8,766 nucleotides of DNA from an uncultured Rubrobacteraceae bacterium (GCA_902805985.1 CADCUW010000704.1:1-8766); one strand, 5' to 3'; positions 1 through 6,874 are shown, counted from the first letter of the stretch. Translations and numbers: made by a program. Notes: generated by a model not told the origin, from the letters alone.

Positions 1-498
1 GGTGGATTGCTGTGGGTCGTAAAAGGAGGGGCTATCCTGCTCACGGGCCAGCAGCCCCCCGTGGTCTTCGAGGCGGCCTTGCCTTTGTTCGCGCTCGGCC
101 TGCTGGGGCTCCATGCTCGAATCGAGGGGCGCGGAAGGCCGATGGGGAAAGCGGGGATGCTGGTGGCCTATGCGGCCCTGGCCGCTGCCGTTCTCGTCTT
201 GGTGACACCGCTGCCCCCGTTGTACGCCGTGGCGGGGTTCGGTCCTTTCCTCGGCCTGGTGTTGGTCGGGAGCGCCACCCTGCAAGCCAGAATTTCCCCC
301 CCGCCCTGGAGCGCGTTGCCGCTCGCCTTGGGTTTGGGGGGGCCCCTCTTGATCTTGGCCGGCGGGGGCCTCGCCCTGATGGGCGAAAGGCTGTTAGAGA
401 TCCCCATAGTGTTGGTCGGACTGGCTTGGATACTGCTGGGCTATTCGGTGTTGGCGGTCGAGGGGACGCGAGTCCAAGCACCTGCACGCGTGAGATGA
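1..498 (+). CDS. Multi-pass membrane protein, 5' end outside window
   Basis: The reading frame is open to the first base, so the N-terminus probably lies upstream. A TTG at 7 is the first possible start inside the window but has no ribosome site in view. The 163 residues from that TTG are very hydrophobic, with about four or five membrane segments (near residues 21-39, 49-69, 71-92, 103-122 and 127-147) separated by short loops; a basic stretch (RIEGRGR) follows the first segment. The tail after the last segment is short and ends in arginines. I see no catalytic motif and do not recognise the family. It could be a small integral membrane protein of unknown function or the C-terminal part of a larger one. 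The stop codon lies only 22 bp before a MITE-like element, so its native terminator may have been displaced. Confidence 0.6.
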   Translation, partial: GGLLWVVKGGAILLTGQQPPVVFEAALPLFALGLLGLHARIEGRGRPMGKAGMLVAYAALAAAVLVLVTPLPPLYAVAGFGPFLGLVLVGSATLQARISPPPWSALPLALGLGGPLLILAGGGLALMGERLLEIPIVLVGLAWILLGYSVLAVEGTRVQAPARVR

Positions 499-520
499 AC
501 TTCCTAGAACAACTCTTTTA

Positions 521-662
521 GAGACTGTCTGGAAACTCCCAGAGGCACGAGCGTTCGGCCTCCAAAGAGACCGAAAAAGCTCCTATTTCGACCTCTTTGG
601 CCTCCGCATACAGGCCAGACTCGCCGCCGAAACGGCACTCTAAATACTTTCCAGACAGTCTC
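521..662. mobile_element. MITE-like element, 142 bp, with TIRs and 4-bp TSD
   Basis: The element begins GAGACTGTCTGGAAA (521-535) and ends with its exact reverse complement (648-662), giving perfect 15-bp terminal inverted repeats. TTTA lies directly outside both ends (517-520 and 663-666), which fits a 4-bp target duplication. The element has no credible coding capacity. Inside it is a second foldback: CCAAAGAG (562-569) pairs with CTCTTTGG (593-600), and within that CGAAA pairs with TTTCG, the two stems separated by a symmetric AC/AC mismatch. This is the architecture of a non-autonomous miniature inverted-repeat element mobilised in trans by a transposase encoded elsewhere. I cannot assign the parent IS family. 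It is inserted between the stop of the upstream membrane gene and the start of the YqhA-like gene, 38 bp before the latter, so it has probably changed that gene's promoter or leader. Confidence 0.8.
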
Positions 663-700
663 TTTACGATGTTAGATGAGTAGACGGTATAGTCCCGCGC

Positions 701-1230
701 GTGAGATCCCGGAAAGGCAGTTTCCCCGAGCGCGTCTTCGAACGTGCCCTGTGGGCCACCCGCTACATCATGGTCGTCGCGGTAGTAGCCATAGTCGTCC
801 TCGCCGTCGTATCGTTCTACTACGCGCTCGTGGACCTCACCTACCTGCTAAGTTTGGCGGCCGACTACGCCTCCCTGGCTCCCTCCGAGCGCCCCGCCGC
901 CCGGGACGAGGGGGTGACGACCGTCGTCAAGGTGCTAGACGGGTTCTTCATCGGGGCCCTGCTGCTCGTGGTCGCTGCCGGCCTCTACGAGCTGTTCGTC
1001 GGCAGGATAGAGGGGGCCGAGACCTCCGAGGTGGGGCCGCGCCTGCTGAGGATCTCGTCCCTGGAAGACCTCAAGCAGCGCGTCGCCAAGCTGGTGGTGC
1101 TGATCCTGGTGATCGAGCTGTTCCAGAGGGGCTGCGGCTCCCCTACGACAGCGCGCTGGAGATCCTCTACCTGGCCGCGGCCATCGCGCTGGTCAGCGGG
1201 GGCCTCTACCTGATCGGACGGGGCGGCTAA
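701..1230 (+). pseudogene. YqhA/UPF0114-family membrane protein, frameshifted
   Basis: The frame from GTG 701 encodes a YqhA-like protein: an amphipathic start (FERALWATRYI), a first membrane helix, the LVDLTYLL segment, a second helix (FFIGALLLVVAAGLYELFVG), and the family-typical block SLEDLKQRVAKLVVLILVIELFQR. At about 1130 the frame breaks: the C-terminal helix (LRLPYDSALEILYLAAAIAL and on) continues in the next frame and stops at 1230. Adding one G to the GGGG at 1128-1131 restores a single 176-residue protein, the usual length for this family. The break is therefore either a true one-base deletion or a homopolymer sequencing error. As written, the frame from 701 loses its last membrane helix. 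The start is uncertain: GTG 701 has no good ribosome site, and the MITE ends only 38 bp upstream. Family function is poorly defined (small inner-membrane protein). Confidence 0.75.
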
Positions 1231-1255
1231 GGACCTGCGAAACGCATTTCCGAGG

Positions 1256-1270
1256 ACCCCGGCCCGGGGT
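1256..1270 (+). terminator. GC hairpin after YqhA-like gene, possible terminator
   Basis: ACCCCG (1256-1261) and CGGGGT (1265-1270) form a 6-bp stem with a 3-nt loop 26 bp after the YqhA-like stop. An overlapping alternative (GGGGT with ACCCC at 1257-1282) is possible. There is no T-run, so it may be only a weak or factor-assisted terminator. Confidence 0.3.
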
Positions 1271-1382
1271 TCCGCGGACCCCGAACTTCCGCGCTCTCGG
1301 GTGCACAGGGGCACAGCGGCGCCGTTCCGGAAGTGCTGTACCCTGACGGGTGCTACGGACAGCGGCAGAAGGGGGAGGTGGC

Positions 1383-1793
1383 GTGCGGCAGAGGGACACG
1401 CTACGGGAGCGAAACCTGGCGCTCGTGAGCAGGTTCTGCGAGGCCAGGGCCAACAGGGACCAGGAGGCGATGATGGAGTGCCTGACAGAGGACGTCGTCT
1501 GGCGCTACCCGGGGCGCAACGCCCTGTCCCGGGAGTACCGGGGCAAGGACGACGTGGCGGGCTTCTTCCAGAGCCTGCGGGAGAGAACCGGGGACGACTT
1601 CTTCTCGGAGACCGAGAGGATCATGGTCGACGAGACCGCGGCCTTCGTGCACGAGCTGCCGCGCGGCACCAGGAAGGGGAAGACGCTGGAGTGGCGCACG
1701 GTGCTCATGTTGCGGCTGCGCGACGGCAAGATCTCCGAGGTCGACGTCTTCCAGAACATCCAGCACGAGCTCGATGAGTGGTGGGACTCGTAG
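1383..1793 (+). CDS. SnoaL/NTF2-like small protein
   Basis: This 136-residue protein has the layout of the SnoaL-like branch of the NTF2 superfamily. A first helix (LALVSRFCEARANRDQEAMM) leads to the typical CLTEDVVWRYPG strand. It is followed by a gly-rich REYRGKDDVAGFF element and then alternating strands ending WRTVLMLRLRDGKISEVDVF. Family members form a curved-sheet pocket and include polyketide cyclases, epoxide hydrolases and many uncharacterised proteins; the substrate cannot be read from the sequence. The start is placed at GTG 1383 because GGGGGAGG lies just upstream at 1371-1378. A GTG at 1350 in the same frame would add only low-complexity Gly residues encoded by that ribosome site. 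The gene appears monocistronic, about 150 bp after the YqhA-like gene, and converges on the GGDEF-EAL remnant with the candidate MITE between them. Confidence 0.8.
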   Translation: MRQRDTLRERNLALVSRFCEARANRDQEAMMECLTEDVVWRYPGRNALSREYRGKDDVAGFFQSLRERTGDDFFSETERIMVDETAAFVHELPRGTRKGKTLEWRTVLMLRLRDGKISEVDVFQNIQHELDEWWDS

Positions 1794-1840
1794 GGGCCGG
1801 GCTACCGTCGGCGCTCAAAGTTCGCGGAACGCCCCTTCTA

Positions 1841-1980
1841 GAGGGAGTTTGCAATAGGTCGAACGTCACCACAACGTTACAGAATCGCTGCAGCCGGCCA
1901 ACGAATCTAGGCCAGAGACCTTGCTCCGTGACACGTCAGAGCGCCTTTTCGAGCCCGTTTTGGGTTTGCAAAACTCCTTC
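1841..1980. mobile_element. Candidate second MITE-like element, 140 bp, TA-flanked
   Basis: The left end GAGGGAGTTTGCAA (1841-1854) resembles the reverse complement of the right end, GAAGGAGTTTTGCAA (1966-1980), with one substitution and one inserted T. TA flanks both sides (1839-1840 and 1981-1982), which would fit a TA target duplication. The interior carries no gene, is less GC-rich than its flanks, and has no strong internal foldback. The right end forms part of the stop codon of the minus-strand GGDEF-EAL remnant. The imperfect repeats make this less secure than the first element; it could instead be an ordinary convergent intergenic region with a chance inverted repeat. Confidence 0.45.
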
Positions 1981-3364
1981 TAAGACGTTGGGTGGATAGG
2001 GCAGGGGCCGAGAGCCAGCAACCCCGCCTCCTTGGGCGGCGCCGGTTTCTGCCAGTAGAACCCCTGGCCGAGCTCGCAGCCCACCTCGGCGAGCTTCTCG
2101 GCCTCCCCGCGGGTCTCCACCCCCTCGGCGACCGCCTCCAGGCCGAGGGCCCGGGCCAGCGCGAGGGCCGAAGTGGCCACGGCGAGGTCGGTCTGGTCGA
2201 GGTCGAGGCCCGCCACGATGGAGCGGTCCAGCTTGAGTTGGTCCACGGGCAAGCGCTTGAGGTAGGAGAGACTCGAGTAGCCCGCGCCGAAGTCGTCTAT
2301 GGCGATGCGGACCCCCCACTCCCTCAGGTGTTGGAGCGTGGGGACGGCCGAGGGGGAGTCGCCCACCAGGGCGGTCTCTGTGATCTCCAGGACGAGGTCG
2401 TCGGGTCCCACCCCGGACGCTCCGAGGGCCTCGGCCACCGCGCCCGCGAGCCCCGGCTCCCGCAGCTGGCGGGCGGAGAGGTTGACGCTCATCGTAAGCG
2501 GCGGGCGTCCCGCCCCGATCTGGAGGCGCCGCCACTCGCCGGCCTGGCGGCAGGCCTCCCGCAGGACCCACAGGCCTAAAGGCACGATGAGCCCCGTCTC
2601 CTCGGCGAGCGGCACGAACTCGCCCGGGGGGAGGAGCCCCCTGCCCGGGTGCTCCCAGCGGACGAGCGCCTCGAACCCCGCGACTACCCCGTCCCCCACG
2701 CGGACCTGCGGCTGGTAGAAGAGGCGGAACTCCCGGTCGGGGTCCCCGAGGGCCCGCCTGAGGTCTCCCTCCAGCTCCAGGCGGCCCGCCGAGGCGGCCC
2801 GCATCCCGGGGCGAAAGACGGCGTGGCGGTCCCTGCCCCGCGCCTTGGCCTCGTACATGGCGGCGTCGGCCTCCCGGAGGAGGCCGTCGGGCGTGCCCCC
2901 GCCGGGGGGCGCTAGGGCCACCCCGACGCTCGGCGTGACGAAGACCTCCCTGCCGTCGAGGTCGAACGGGGGCGACAGCCCCCGCGCGATCCGCCCGGCC
3001 GCCTCGGTGGCCCCGGTTTCGCCGCCGGCGTCCTCGATCAGCACCGCAAACTCGTCCCCGCCGAAGCGGGCCGCGGTCTCCCCGGGCTCCAGGCAGCTCC
3101 TGAGGCGCCCGGCCACCTCCACGAGCAGCCCGTCGCCGGTCGCGTGGCCCATCGAGTCGTTGACGTGCTTGAAGCCCCGTCGAGGTCCATGAACAGGACG
3201 GCCACCTCCCCGTTCTCCCGGCGCTTCCCGCGAGCCAGGACGCGACCCAGGCGGTCGCAGAACAGGGCCCGGTTGGGCAGGCTGGTCAAAGGGTCGTGGG
3301 AGGCCCGGTGCTCCAGCTCCTCCTCCAGGCGCCTTCGCTCGGTGACGTCGTTTTGGCCACTAGA
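1980..3364 (-). pseudogene. GGDEF-EAL cyclic-di-GMP enzyme, 5'-truncated and frameshifted
   Basis: Reading from 3364 downward, the protein starts in the tail of a PAS-type sensor (NDVTERRRLEEELEHRASHD), then the GGDEF domain (PLTSLPNRALF ... VAVLFMDLDG). The frame breaks at 3175-3178 and resumes with HVNDSMGHATGDGLLVEVAG. The GGDEF signature itself (ARFGGDEFAVLIED) is intact. The EAL domain follows with its landmarks present: FEALVRWEHP, NLSARQL, EITETAL, DDFGAGYSSLSYLKRLPVD, LDRSIV, AVAEGVET. The family makes (GGDEF) and degrades (EAL) cyclic di-GMP. One extra G in the G-run would rejoin the two frames. Upstream, a TGA at 3365-3367 ends the frame and no sensor domain remains, so the N-terminus is truly lost or displaced. 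The 391-codon frame 1980-3152 could still encode a protein with a partial GGDEF and a whole EAL domain. The stop overlaps the candidate MITE end. Confidence 0.85.
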
Positions 3365-3376
3365 TCAAAGCAGTCT

Positions 3377-3401
3377 ATGCGCCGCGCCGCGCCCGGCGCA
3401 T
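3377..3401. repeat. GC-rich inverted repeat at the truncation junction
   Basis: ATGCGCC (3377-3383) and GGCGCAT (3395-3401) form a 7-bp stem with an 11-nt loop. It lies just beyond the point where the GGDEF-EAL reading frame ends, in the 243-bp gap before the methyltransferase. No T-run follows on either strand. It may be a junction remnant or a structure in a leader; no function can be assigned. Confidence 0.35.
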
Positions 3402-3441
3402 GGCCCGAATGGGCTAATTCCCGGATACCAGGCGCGAACTT

Positions 3442-3457
3442 CTGAGAACCCTCTCAG
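3442..3457. repeat. Short perfect hairpin upstream of the methyltransferase
   Basis: CTGAGA (3442-3447) and TCTCAG (3452-3457) pair around an ACCC tetraloop. It lies in the intergenic stretch 3365-3607, which otherwise shows no gene or clear promoter. It could be an operator or a leader hairpin; the evidence is only the symmetry. Confidence 0.3.
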
Positions 3458-3607
3458 GACGAATCGCGCGGAACAACCCTTTCACGCACACGGGTGATCA
3501 ATGAGAGCCCTCCCCACTTCCCGCCGCGTCGCGCGCGGCTTATGATGCCTTGCGAGCAGTGCCTGCTCTACGCTTGTAAGTGTCGATCCAACGAGGGGAT
3601 AAACTCG

Positions 3608-4570
3608 GTGTCCAATCCACCCACCAGTGATGCGATCGAGCTCCGATTAACACCGACGCAGAAAGAGCGCTATGGGCGTCAAACCGGCCTCTCCCTGCCC
3701 TCCTCTCTAAGCTTGCCACTGGCGCAACTAAAACGCCTCTCGGGCGTCGCGGCGAAGGCTGGCAGCGAATCCTTGCCCGTCTCACGCTCCGCCGTCAGGC
3801 AGCTGCTCGAGCCCGAGCCTTCCGGAGAACGGGGCGGCGGTCCGTTCGTCGTCGAGGTCGCCCTCACCCCTAGGCAGAAGGAGCAGATCGAACGGGCGAC
3901 CGGCCACTGCTTTGCTTCTCTGCGGATAGTGCCCGATGATGTGACCGTGACCTACCACGAAACGTGGGACGACGCTACGCCTCTGCGCGTCGGTCGCGCG
4001 ATCGTGATCAAGCCAGCGGGCGAACCCCACGAAGCGTCGGCCGCCGACCTGGTCGTGGAGCTGCCCGCGGGCGACGGCTCCGGGCGGGGCGTGTTCGGCA
4101 CGGGGCGGCACCCGGCGACGCAACTATCGCTGGTCTTGCTGGAAGAGCACGTCCGGCCGGGCGATAGGGTGCTGGACCTGGGAACGGGGTCTGGCATCCT
4201 GGCGGTGGCCGCCGCAAGGCTCGGGGCCGGCGAGGTGCTCGCGCTGGACATCGAGGCGGCCGCCGTCGACTTCGCGCAGGAGACCGTCTCGCTCAACGGC
4301 CTGGCCGGCGCGGTCGAGGTGGTTCGGGGCGGCATCGGATCCGCGGTCGCCCCCTACGACGTGGTGGCCGCGAACATCTTCCCCAACGTGCTAGCCGAAC
4401 TTGCACCGAGCTTGGCCGCTACCGTGCGACACGGCGGCGTGCTCGTCACAAGCGGCTCGGTCGCCGCGCGCGCCGAGGAGGTCATCGGCGCCGTGTGCGC
4501 GGCGGGCTTGGGATTGGAGGAGCGGCGCTCGCAGGACGGTTGGGTCGGGATGGTGTTCAAGAAACCGTAG
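3608..4570 (+). CDS. PrmA-like SAM-dependent methyltransferase with duplicated N-terminal module
   Basis: The C-terminal half (about residues 155-320) is a class I SAM methyltransferase closest in layout to ribosomal protein L11 methyltransferase (PrmA). It has the FGTGRHPATQ motif, SAM-binding motif I VLDLGTGSGILAVAAARLGA, an acidic DIE at the end of the second strand, and YDVVAANIFPNVLAELAPSL in the place of the PrmA NI/NPP-type catalytic loop. The N-terminal part is not the usual PrmA substrate domain. It contains two similar stretches, ELRLTPTQKERYGRQTG (11-27) and EVALTPRQKEQIERATG (83-99), about 72 residues apart. The substrate may therefore not be L11. GTG 3608 is chosen because GAGGGG lies 9 nt upstream. 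The frame is open upstream to GTG 3494 and ATG 3542/3545, which would add a Cys-containing segment (CEQCLLYACKC) without a visible ribosome site. First-module codons are less GC-rich than the catalytic part. Confidence 0.75.
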   Translation: MSNPPTSDAIELRLTPTQKERYGRQTGLSLPSSLSLPLAQLKRLSGVAAKAGSESLPVSRSAVRQLLEPEPSGERGGGPFVVEVALTPRQKEQIERATGHCFASLRIVPDDVTVTYHETWDDATPLRVGRAIVIKPAGEPHEASAADLVVELPAGDGSGRGVFGTGRHPATQLSLVLLEEHVRPGDRVLDLGTGSGILAVAAARLGAGEVLALDIEAAAVDFAQETVSLNGLAGAVEVVRGGIGSAVAPYDVVAANIFPNVLAELAPSLAATVRHGGVLVTSGSVAARAEEVIGAVCAAGLGLEERRSQDGWVGMVFKKP

Positions 4571-4631
4571 CGCCCGTAATCCTGCCGGGCAACTATCCCG
4601 CTACCGGACAAGGATCGGCTTCTTACATACA

Positions 4632-6019
4632 GGTCAAGTCCCGAAGTTTCTGTAATTTCCTCCAAGAAGCCTCATCCCTCTTCTATCGCTTCACGAGCAT
4701 CACCCCCTCAGCCTCACAATCCTGCGAACGCCGATGCTCACGCAGTTCCTCTATGTCTAGGTAGCGCCTGCCCGTCACCCATTCCTCGGACTGCTCAACC
4801 GCCAACGCACTCACCAGCCTCAAGCACGCCTGCGGGTTCGGAAAGATCCTCACCACCCGCGTGCGACGCTTTATCTCCTGGTTGAGTCTCTCCTGGCCAT
4901 TGGTGGTGCGGATGCGCCTGCGGTGGCTCTCCGGGAAGGACAGGCATGAGAGGCACTCCTCGATGTTCTCCTCGATGTGGCAGGCGACCTTCTCGTGGCC
5001 CTTCTCGCGCCACCGCCGGATGACCGCCGAGGCCGTCCCGAGGGCCTGCTCCCTGCTCGCCTGGGCGAAGATCGCTCGAAGGTCCGCCGCGAGCTCCTTG
5101 CGCTTCTTGGCTCCCACCATGCCGAGGAGGTTTCTCTGGTAGTGGACCTGGCAGCGCTGCCACGATGCTCCCTGGAAGTGACGCCCGATGGCCGCTTTGA
5201 GGCCCTCGTGGTCATCTGAGACCACCAACTCCACTCCTTTGAGCCCCCGAGTTTTCAAAGAGCGGAACAACTCGTGGTAGGTCGCCGCGCTCTCGGTGTC
5301 TGCAACCTCCACCGCGAGTATCTCGCGCAACCCGTCGTCCCTCACGCCCGAAACGATGAGAACACCCTGGCTCACCACCCGCCCATCCACCCTCGCCTTC
5401 TCGTAGCGAGCGTCCACAAACAGGTAGGGATAGGCTTCGGCTTCCAGCCGGCGCTCCCTCCACGCTTTGAGCTCGGCATCCAGGGAGCCGGCCAACGAAG
5501 AGACCAGGCTCTTTGAGAAGGAGGTGCCGCAGAGCTCTTCGGTTATGTCCTTGACCCTCCTGGTAGAGACCCCCTCCACGTACATCTCCATAAGCGCCAA
5601 ACACAGCGCCTTCTCGTTTCTTTGGTAGCGGGAGAACAGGCGCGTGGAGAAGTTCCCCTCTCGGTCCTGCGGGACGAGGAGGTTCAGCGTTCCCACCCTG
5701 GTGCGCAAAGCCCTCGGCTTGTGGCCGTTGCGCTGGCCCTTGCGGGCGTCGGTACGCTCGTAGGGAGCGGCGCCTATGTGCTCGGTCATCTCCGCTTCCA
5801 GCATCTCCTGCACCACCCTCTGGACGATCTCCTTGAGAAAGCCGGGGTCGTCGAGCAAGAAGGCCCCTTGAACCGACTTCGCGTCCGCCCTACGATGATC
5901 TGTGGCCATCGTCACTCCGTTCTCTGATCGGTTGACTTTAGACACCAACCATCTTGGAGGACGATGGCCCTCGTTTTCTAGCGAGCCACCAATTTTTACA
6001 GAAGTTTACGGACACAACC
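4632..6019 (-). mobile_element. Complete IS256-family insertion sequence, 1388 bp
   Basis: The element is bounded by imperfect 24-bp inverted repeats at 4632-4655 and 5996-6019. Read inward, the ends start GGTCAAGTCCCGAAGTTTCT and GGTTGTGTCCGTAAACTTCT and match at 17 of 24 positions, including a shared TTCTGTAA. TACATACA occurs directly outside both ends (4624-4631 and 6020-6027), an exact 8-bp target duplication, which is the size expected for this family. The single transposase gene fills most of the element. The intact duplication and open transposase frame point to a fairly recent, potentially active insertion, just downstream of the methyltransferase and at the left edge of the phospholipase region. 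Confidence 0.93.
4683..5909 (-). CDS. IS256-family (Mutator-type) DDE transposase
   Basis: The 408-residue protein catalyses cut-and-paste or copy-out transposition of the surrounding element. The length fits the family. The N-terminal helical DNA-binding part includes LLDDPGFLKEIVQRVVQEML and EHIGAAPYERTDARKGQRNG, a very typical IS256 block. The catalytic core has D166 (FVDARYEKAR), D232 (VVSDDHEGLKAA), the signature W250-x2-C253-x2-H256, and E340 in the block TTNGQERLNQEIKRRTR. The start is ATG 5909, preceded by GGAG in GAACGGAGTGACG; an in-frame TTG at 5948 would extend the protein without better support. The gene ends 51 bp inside the left element end. No frameshift or missing catalytic residue is seen, so the enzyme is probably functional. 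Confidence 0.95.
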   Translation of the reverse strand: MATDHRRADAKSVQGAFLLDDPGFLKEIVQRVVQEMLEAEMTEHIGAAPYERTDARKGQRNGHKPRALRTRVGTLNLLVPQDREGNFSTRLFSRYQRNEKALCLALMEMYVEGVSTRRVKDITEELCGTSFSKSLVSSLAGSLDAELKAWRERRLEAEAYPYLFVDARYEKARVDGRVVSQGVLIVSGVRDDGLREILAVEVADTESAATYHELFRSLKTRGLKGVELVVSDDHEGLKAAIGRHFQGASWQRCQVHYQRNLLGMVGAKKRKELAADLRAIFAQASREQALGTASAVIRRWREKGHEKVACHIEENIEECLSCLSFPESHRRRIRTTNGQERLNQEIKRRTRVVRIFPNPQACLRLVSALAVEQSEEWVTGRRYLDIEELREHRRSQDCEAEGVMLVKR

Positions 6020-6062
6020 TACATACAAGACGAACCCTCTCTACCTTATACATAAAATAGAC

Positions 6063-6092
6063 AGTCAGCATACGACCGGGGCCACGCTGACT
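6063..6092 (-). terminator. Candidate intrinsic terminator of the phospholipase gene
   Basis: On the minus strand AGTCAGC and GCTGACT form a 7-bp stem (6086-6092 with 6063-6069) around a 16-nt GC-rich loop that may pair further. Reading on, the T-rich stretch GTCTATTTTATG follows. It lies about 115 bp past the stop of the phospholipase gene and between it and the IS. The loop is long for a terminator, so support is moderate. Confidence 0.4.
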
Positions 6093-6205
6093 TCCGAGAA
6101 CACCGTCAGACCAAAATTCGCAGAAGGTCCTTCCGTGTGCTCGGTGAACGATCTAAATGACCAGGTGGAGCTGGTCTCTTCGGACTATTCGAGTCTCCGA
6201 GAAGA

Positions 6206-6808
6206 CTATCCGTCTCGGCGTTCCAAGTTAGTCCTTTTGAATAGGGTTTCGCCAAGTGCGAGGTTCCGTTCGGCCAACGAGAAATACAGCAGTGACAGAA
6301 ATCCCGCATTTCTCCCCGCCGGAGACGGGGTACTCGCTATGGCACTTGGCATACACTCGATGAAGTCTTGGTCGCATCGGCTGTCAAAGTCGCCGAGGAG
6401 CGCGTAGCACAAATCGTGCTCCCGGCAAACGGCATCGACCGCGTCAATGGGGGGCGTGTTCCCGGTCGGATCGCCGTGGCCGAGACCACAGTAATTGCCG
6501 TAAACTGGAAGGCTCAACTGCCGTGGCGCACCCCGATTGCCGGGCGGCCTGCCCTTGGCTACCTCGGAGAGTACGGGGAGAGAGATTGTTCCCAGGTAGG
6601 AGGCGCTTATCGTGGGGGCTCCGCCATTGCGCTTTGGGGGATGGGCTTCTTTTCTCGGCTCGGTCACGTGTACTTCCGTCTTTCTGGAGTATGTTCTTGC
6701 AGCTCCGTCAGTACTTCCCGGCCAAGCGCGTCCTAAACCCTGCCAGGAAGGAACACAACCGAAGCGAAAGAGGAAAGCCGTTGGGACATAGGTAGCCAGC
6801 TTTTTCAC
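6206..6808 (-). CDS. Phospholipase A2-like protein
   Basis: The central region carries the hallmarks of secreted phospholipase A2, which hydrolyses the sn-2 ester of glycerophospholipids using Ca2+. There is a calcium loop YGNYCGLGHG (103-112), then DAVDAVCREHDLCY with the His131-Asp132 pair, then RCDQDF, whose Asp146 fits the second catalytic aspartate. Cysteines 107, 128, 134, 145 and 152 could form disulfides, consistent with export. The N-terminus (MKKLATYVPTAFLFRF) starts basic but its hydrophobic core is weak, so the signal peptide is doubtful. GTG 6808 lacks a good ribosome site. An alternative GTG at 6667 has GGAAG just upstream and would drop 47 residues while keeping the whole catalytic domain. 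A frameshift in the leader cannot be excluded. Composition is visibly less GC-rich than the flanking genes, and the gene lies 186 bp past an IS, suggesting acquisition. Role (toxin, nutrient release, lipid turnover) is unknown. Confidence 0.75.
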   Translation of the reverse strand: MKKLATYVPTAFLFRFGCVPSWQGLGRAWPGSTDGAARTYSRKTEVHVTEPRKEAHPPKRNGGAPTISASYLGTISLPVLSEVAKGRPPGNRGAPRQLSLPVYGNYCGLGHGDPTGNTPPIDAVDAVCREHDLCYALLGDFDSRCDQDFIECMPSAIASTPSPAGRNAGFLSLLYFSLAERNLALGETLFKRTNLERRDG

Positions 6809-6821
6809 GTGCTTCGCGTGT

Positions 6822-6840
6822 TGTTCGTTACAGGCGAACA
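6822..6840. repeat. Inverted repeat just upstream of phospholipase start
   Basis: TGTTCG (6822-6827) and CGAACA (6835-6840) flank a 7-nt spacer, 14 bp before the minus-strand GTG at 6808. Its position suits an operator or a leader hairpin controlling translation of that gene; only the symmetry and location support this. Confidence 0.35.
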
Positions 6841-6874
6841 GCGTAGAACCTTTCCACGCACCCGGCTGAATATT

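Noticed and set aside
1301..1777. Long plus-strand frame overlapping the SnoaL-like gene
   Set aside because: Arg/Gly/Ala-rich translation typical of a shadow frame in GC-rich DNA, while the overlapping frame shows a real family fold and a ribosome site.
1992..2915. Plus-strand open frames opposite the GGDEF-EAL gene
   Set aside because: They are antisense to intact GGDEF and EAL motifs and have no domain of their own.
4861..5142. Plus-strand frames opposite the transposase
   Set aside because: Antisense shadow of a clearly recognised IS256 transposase.
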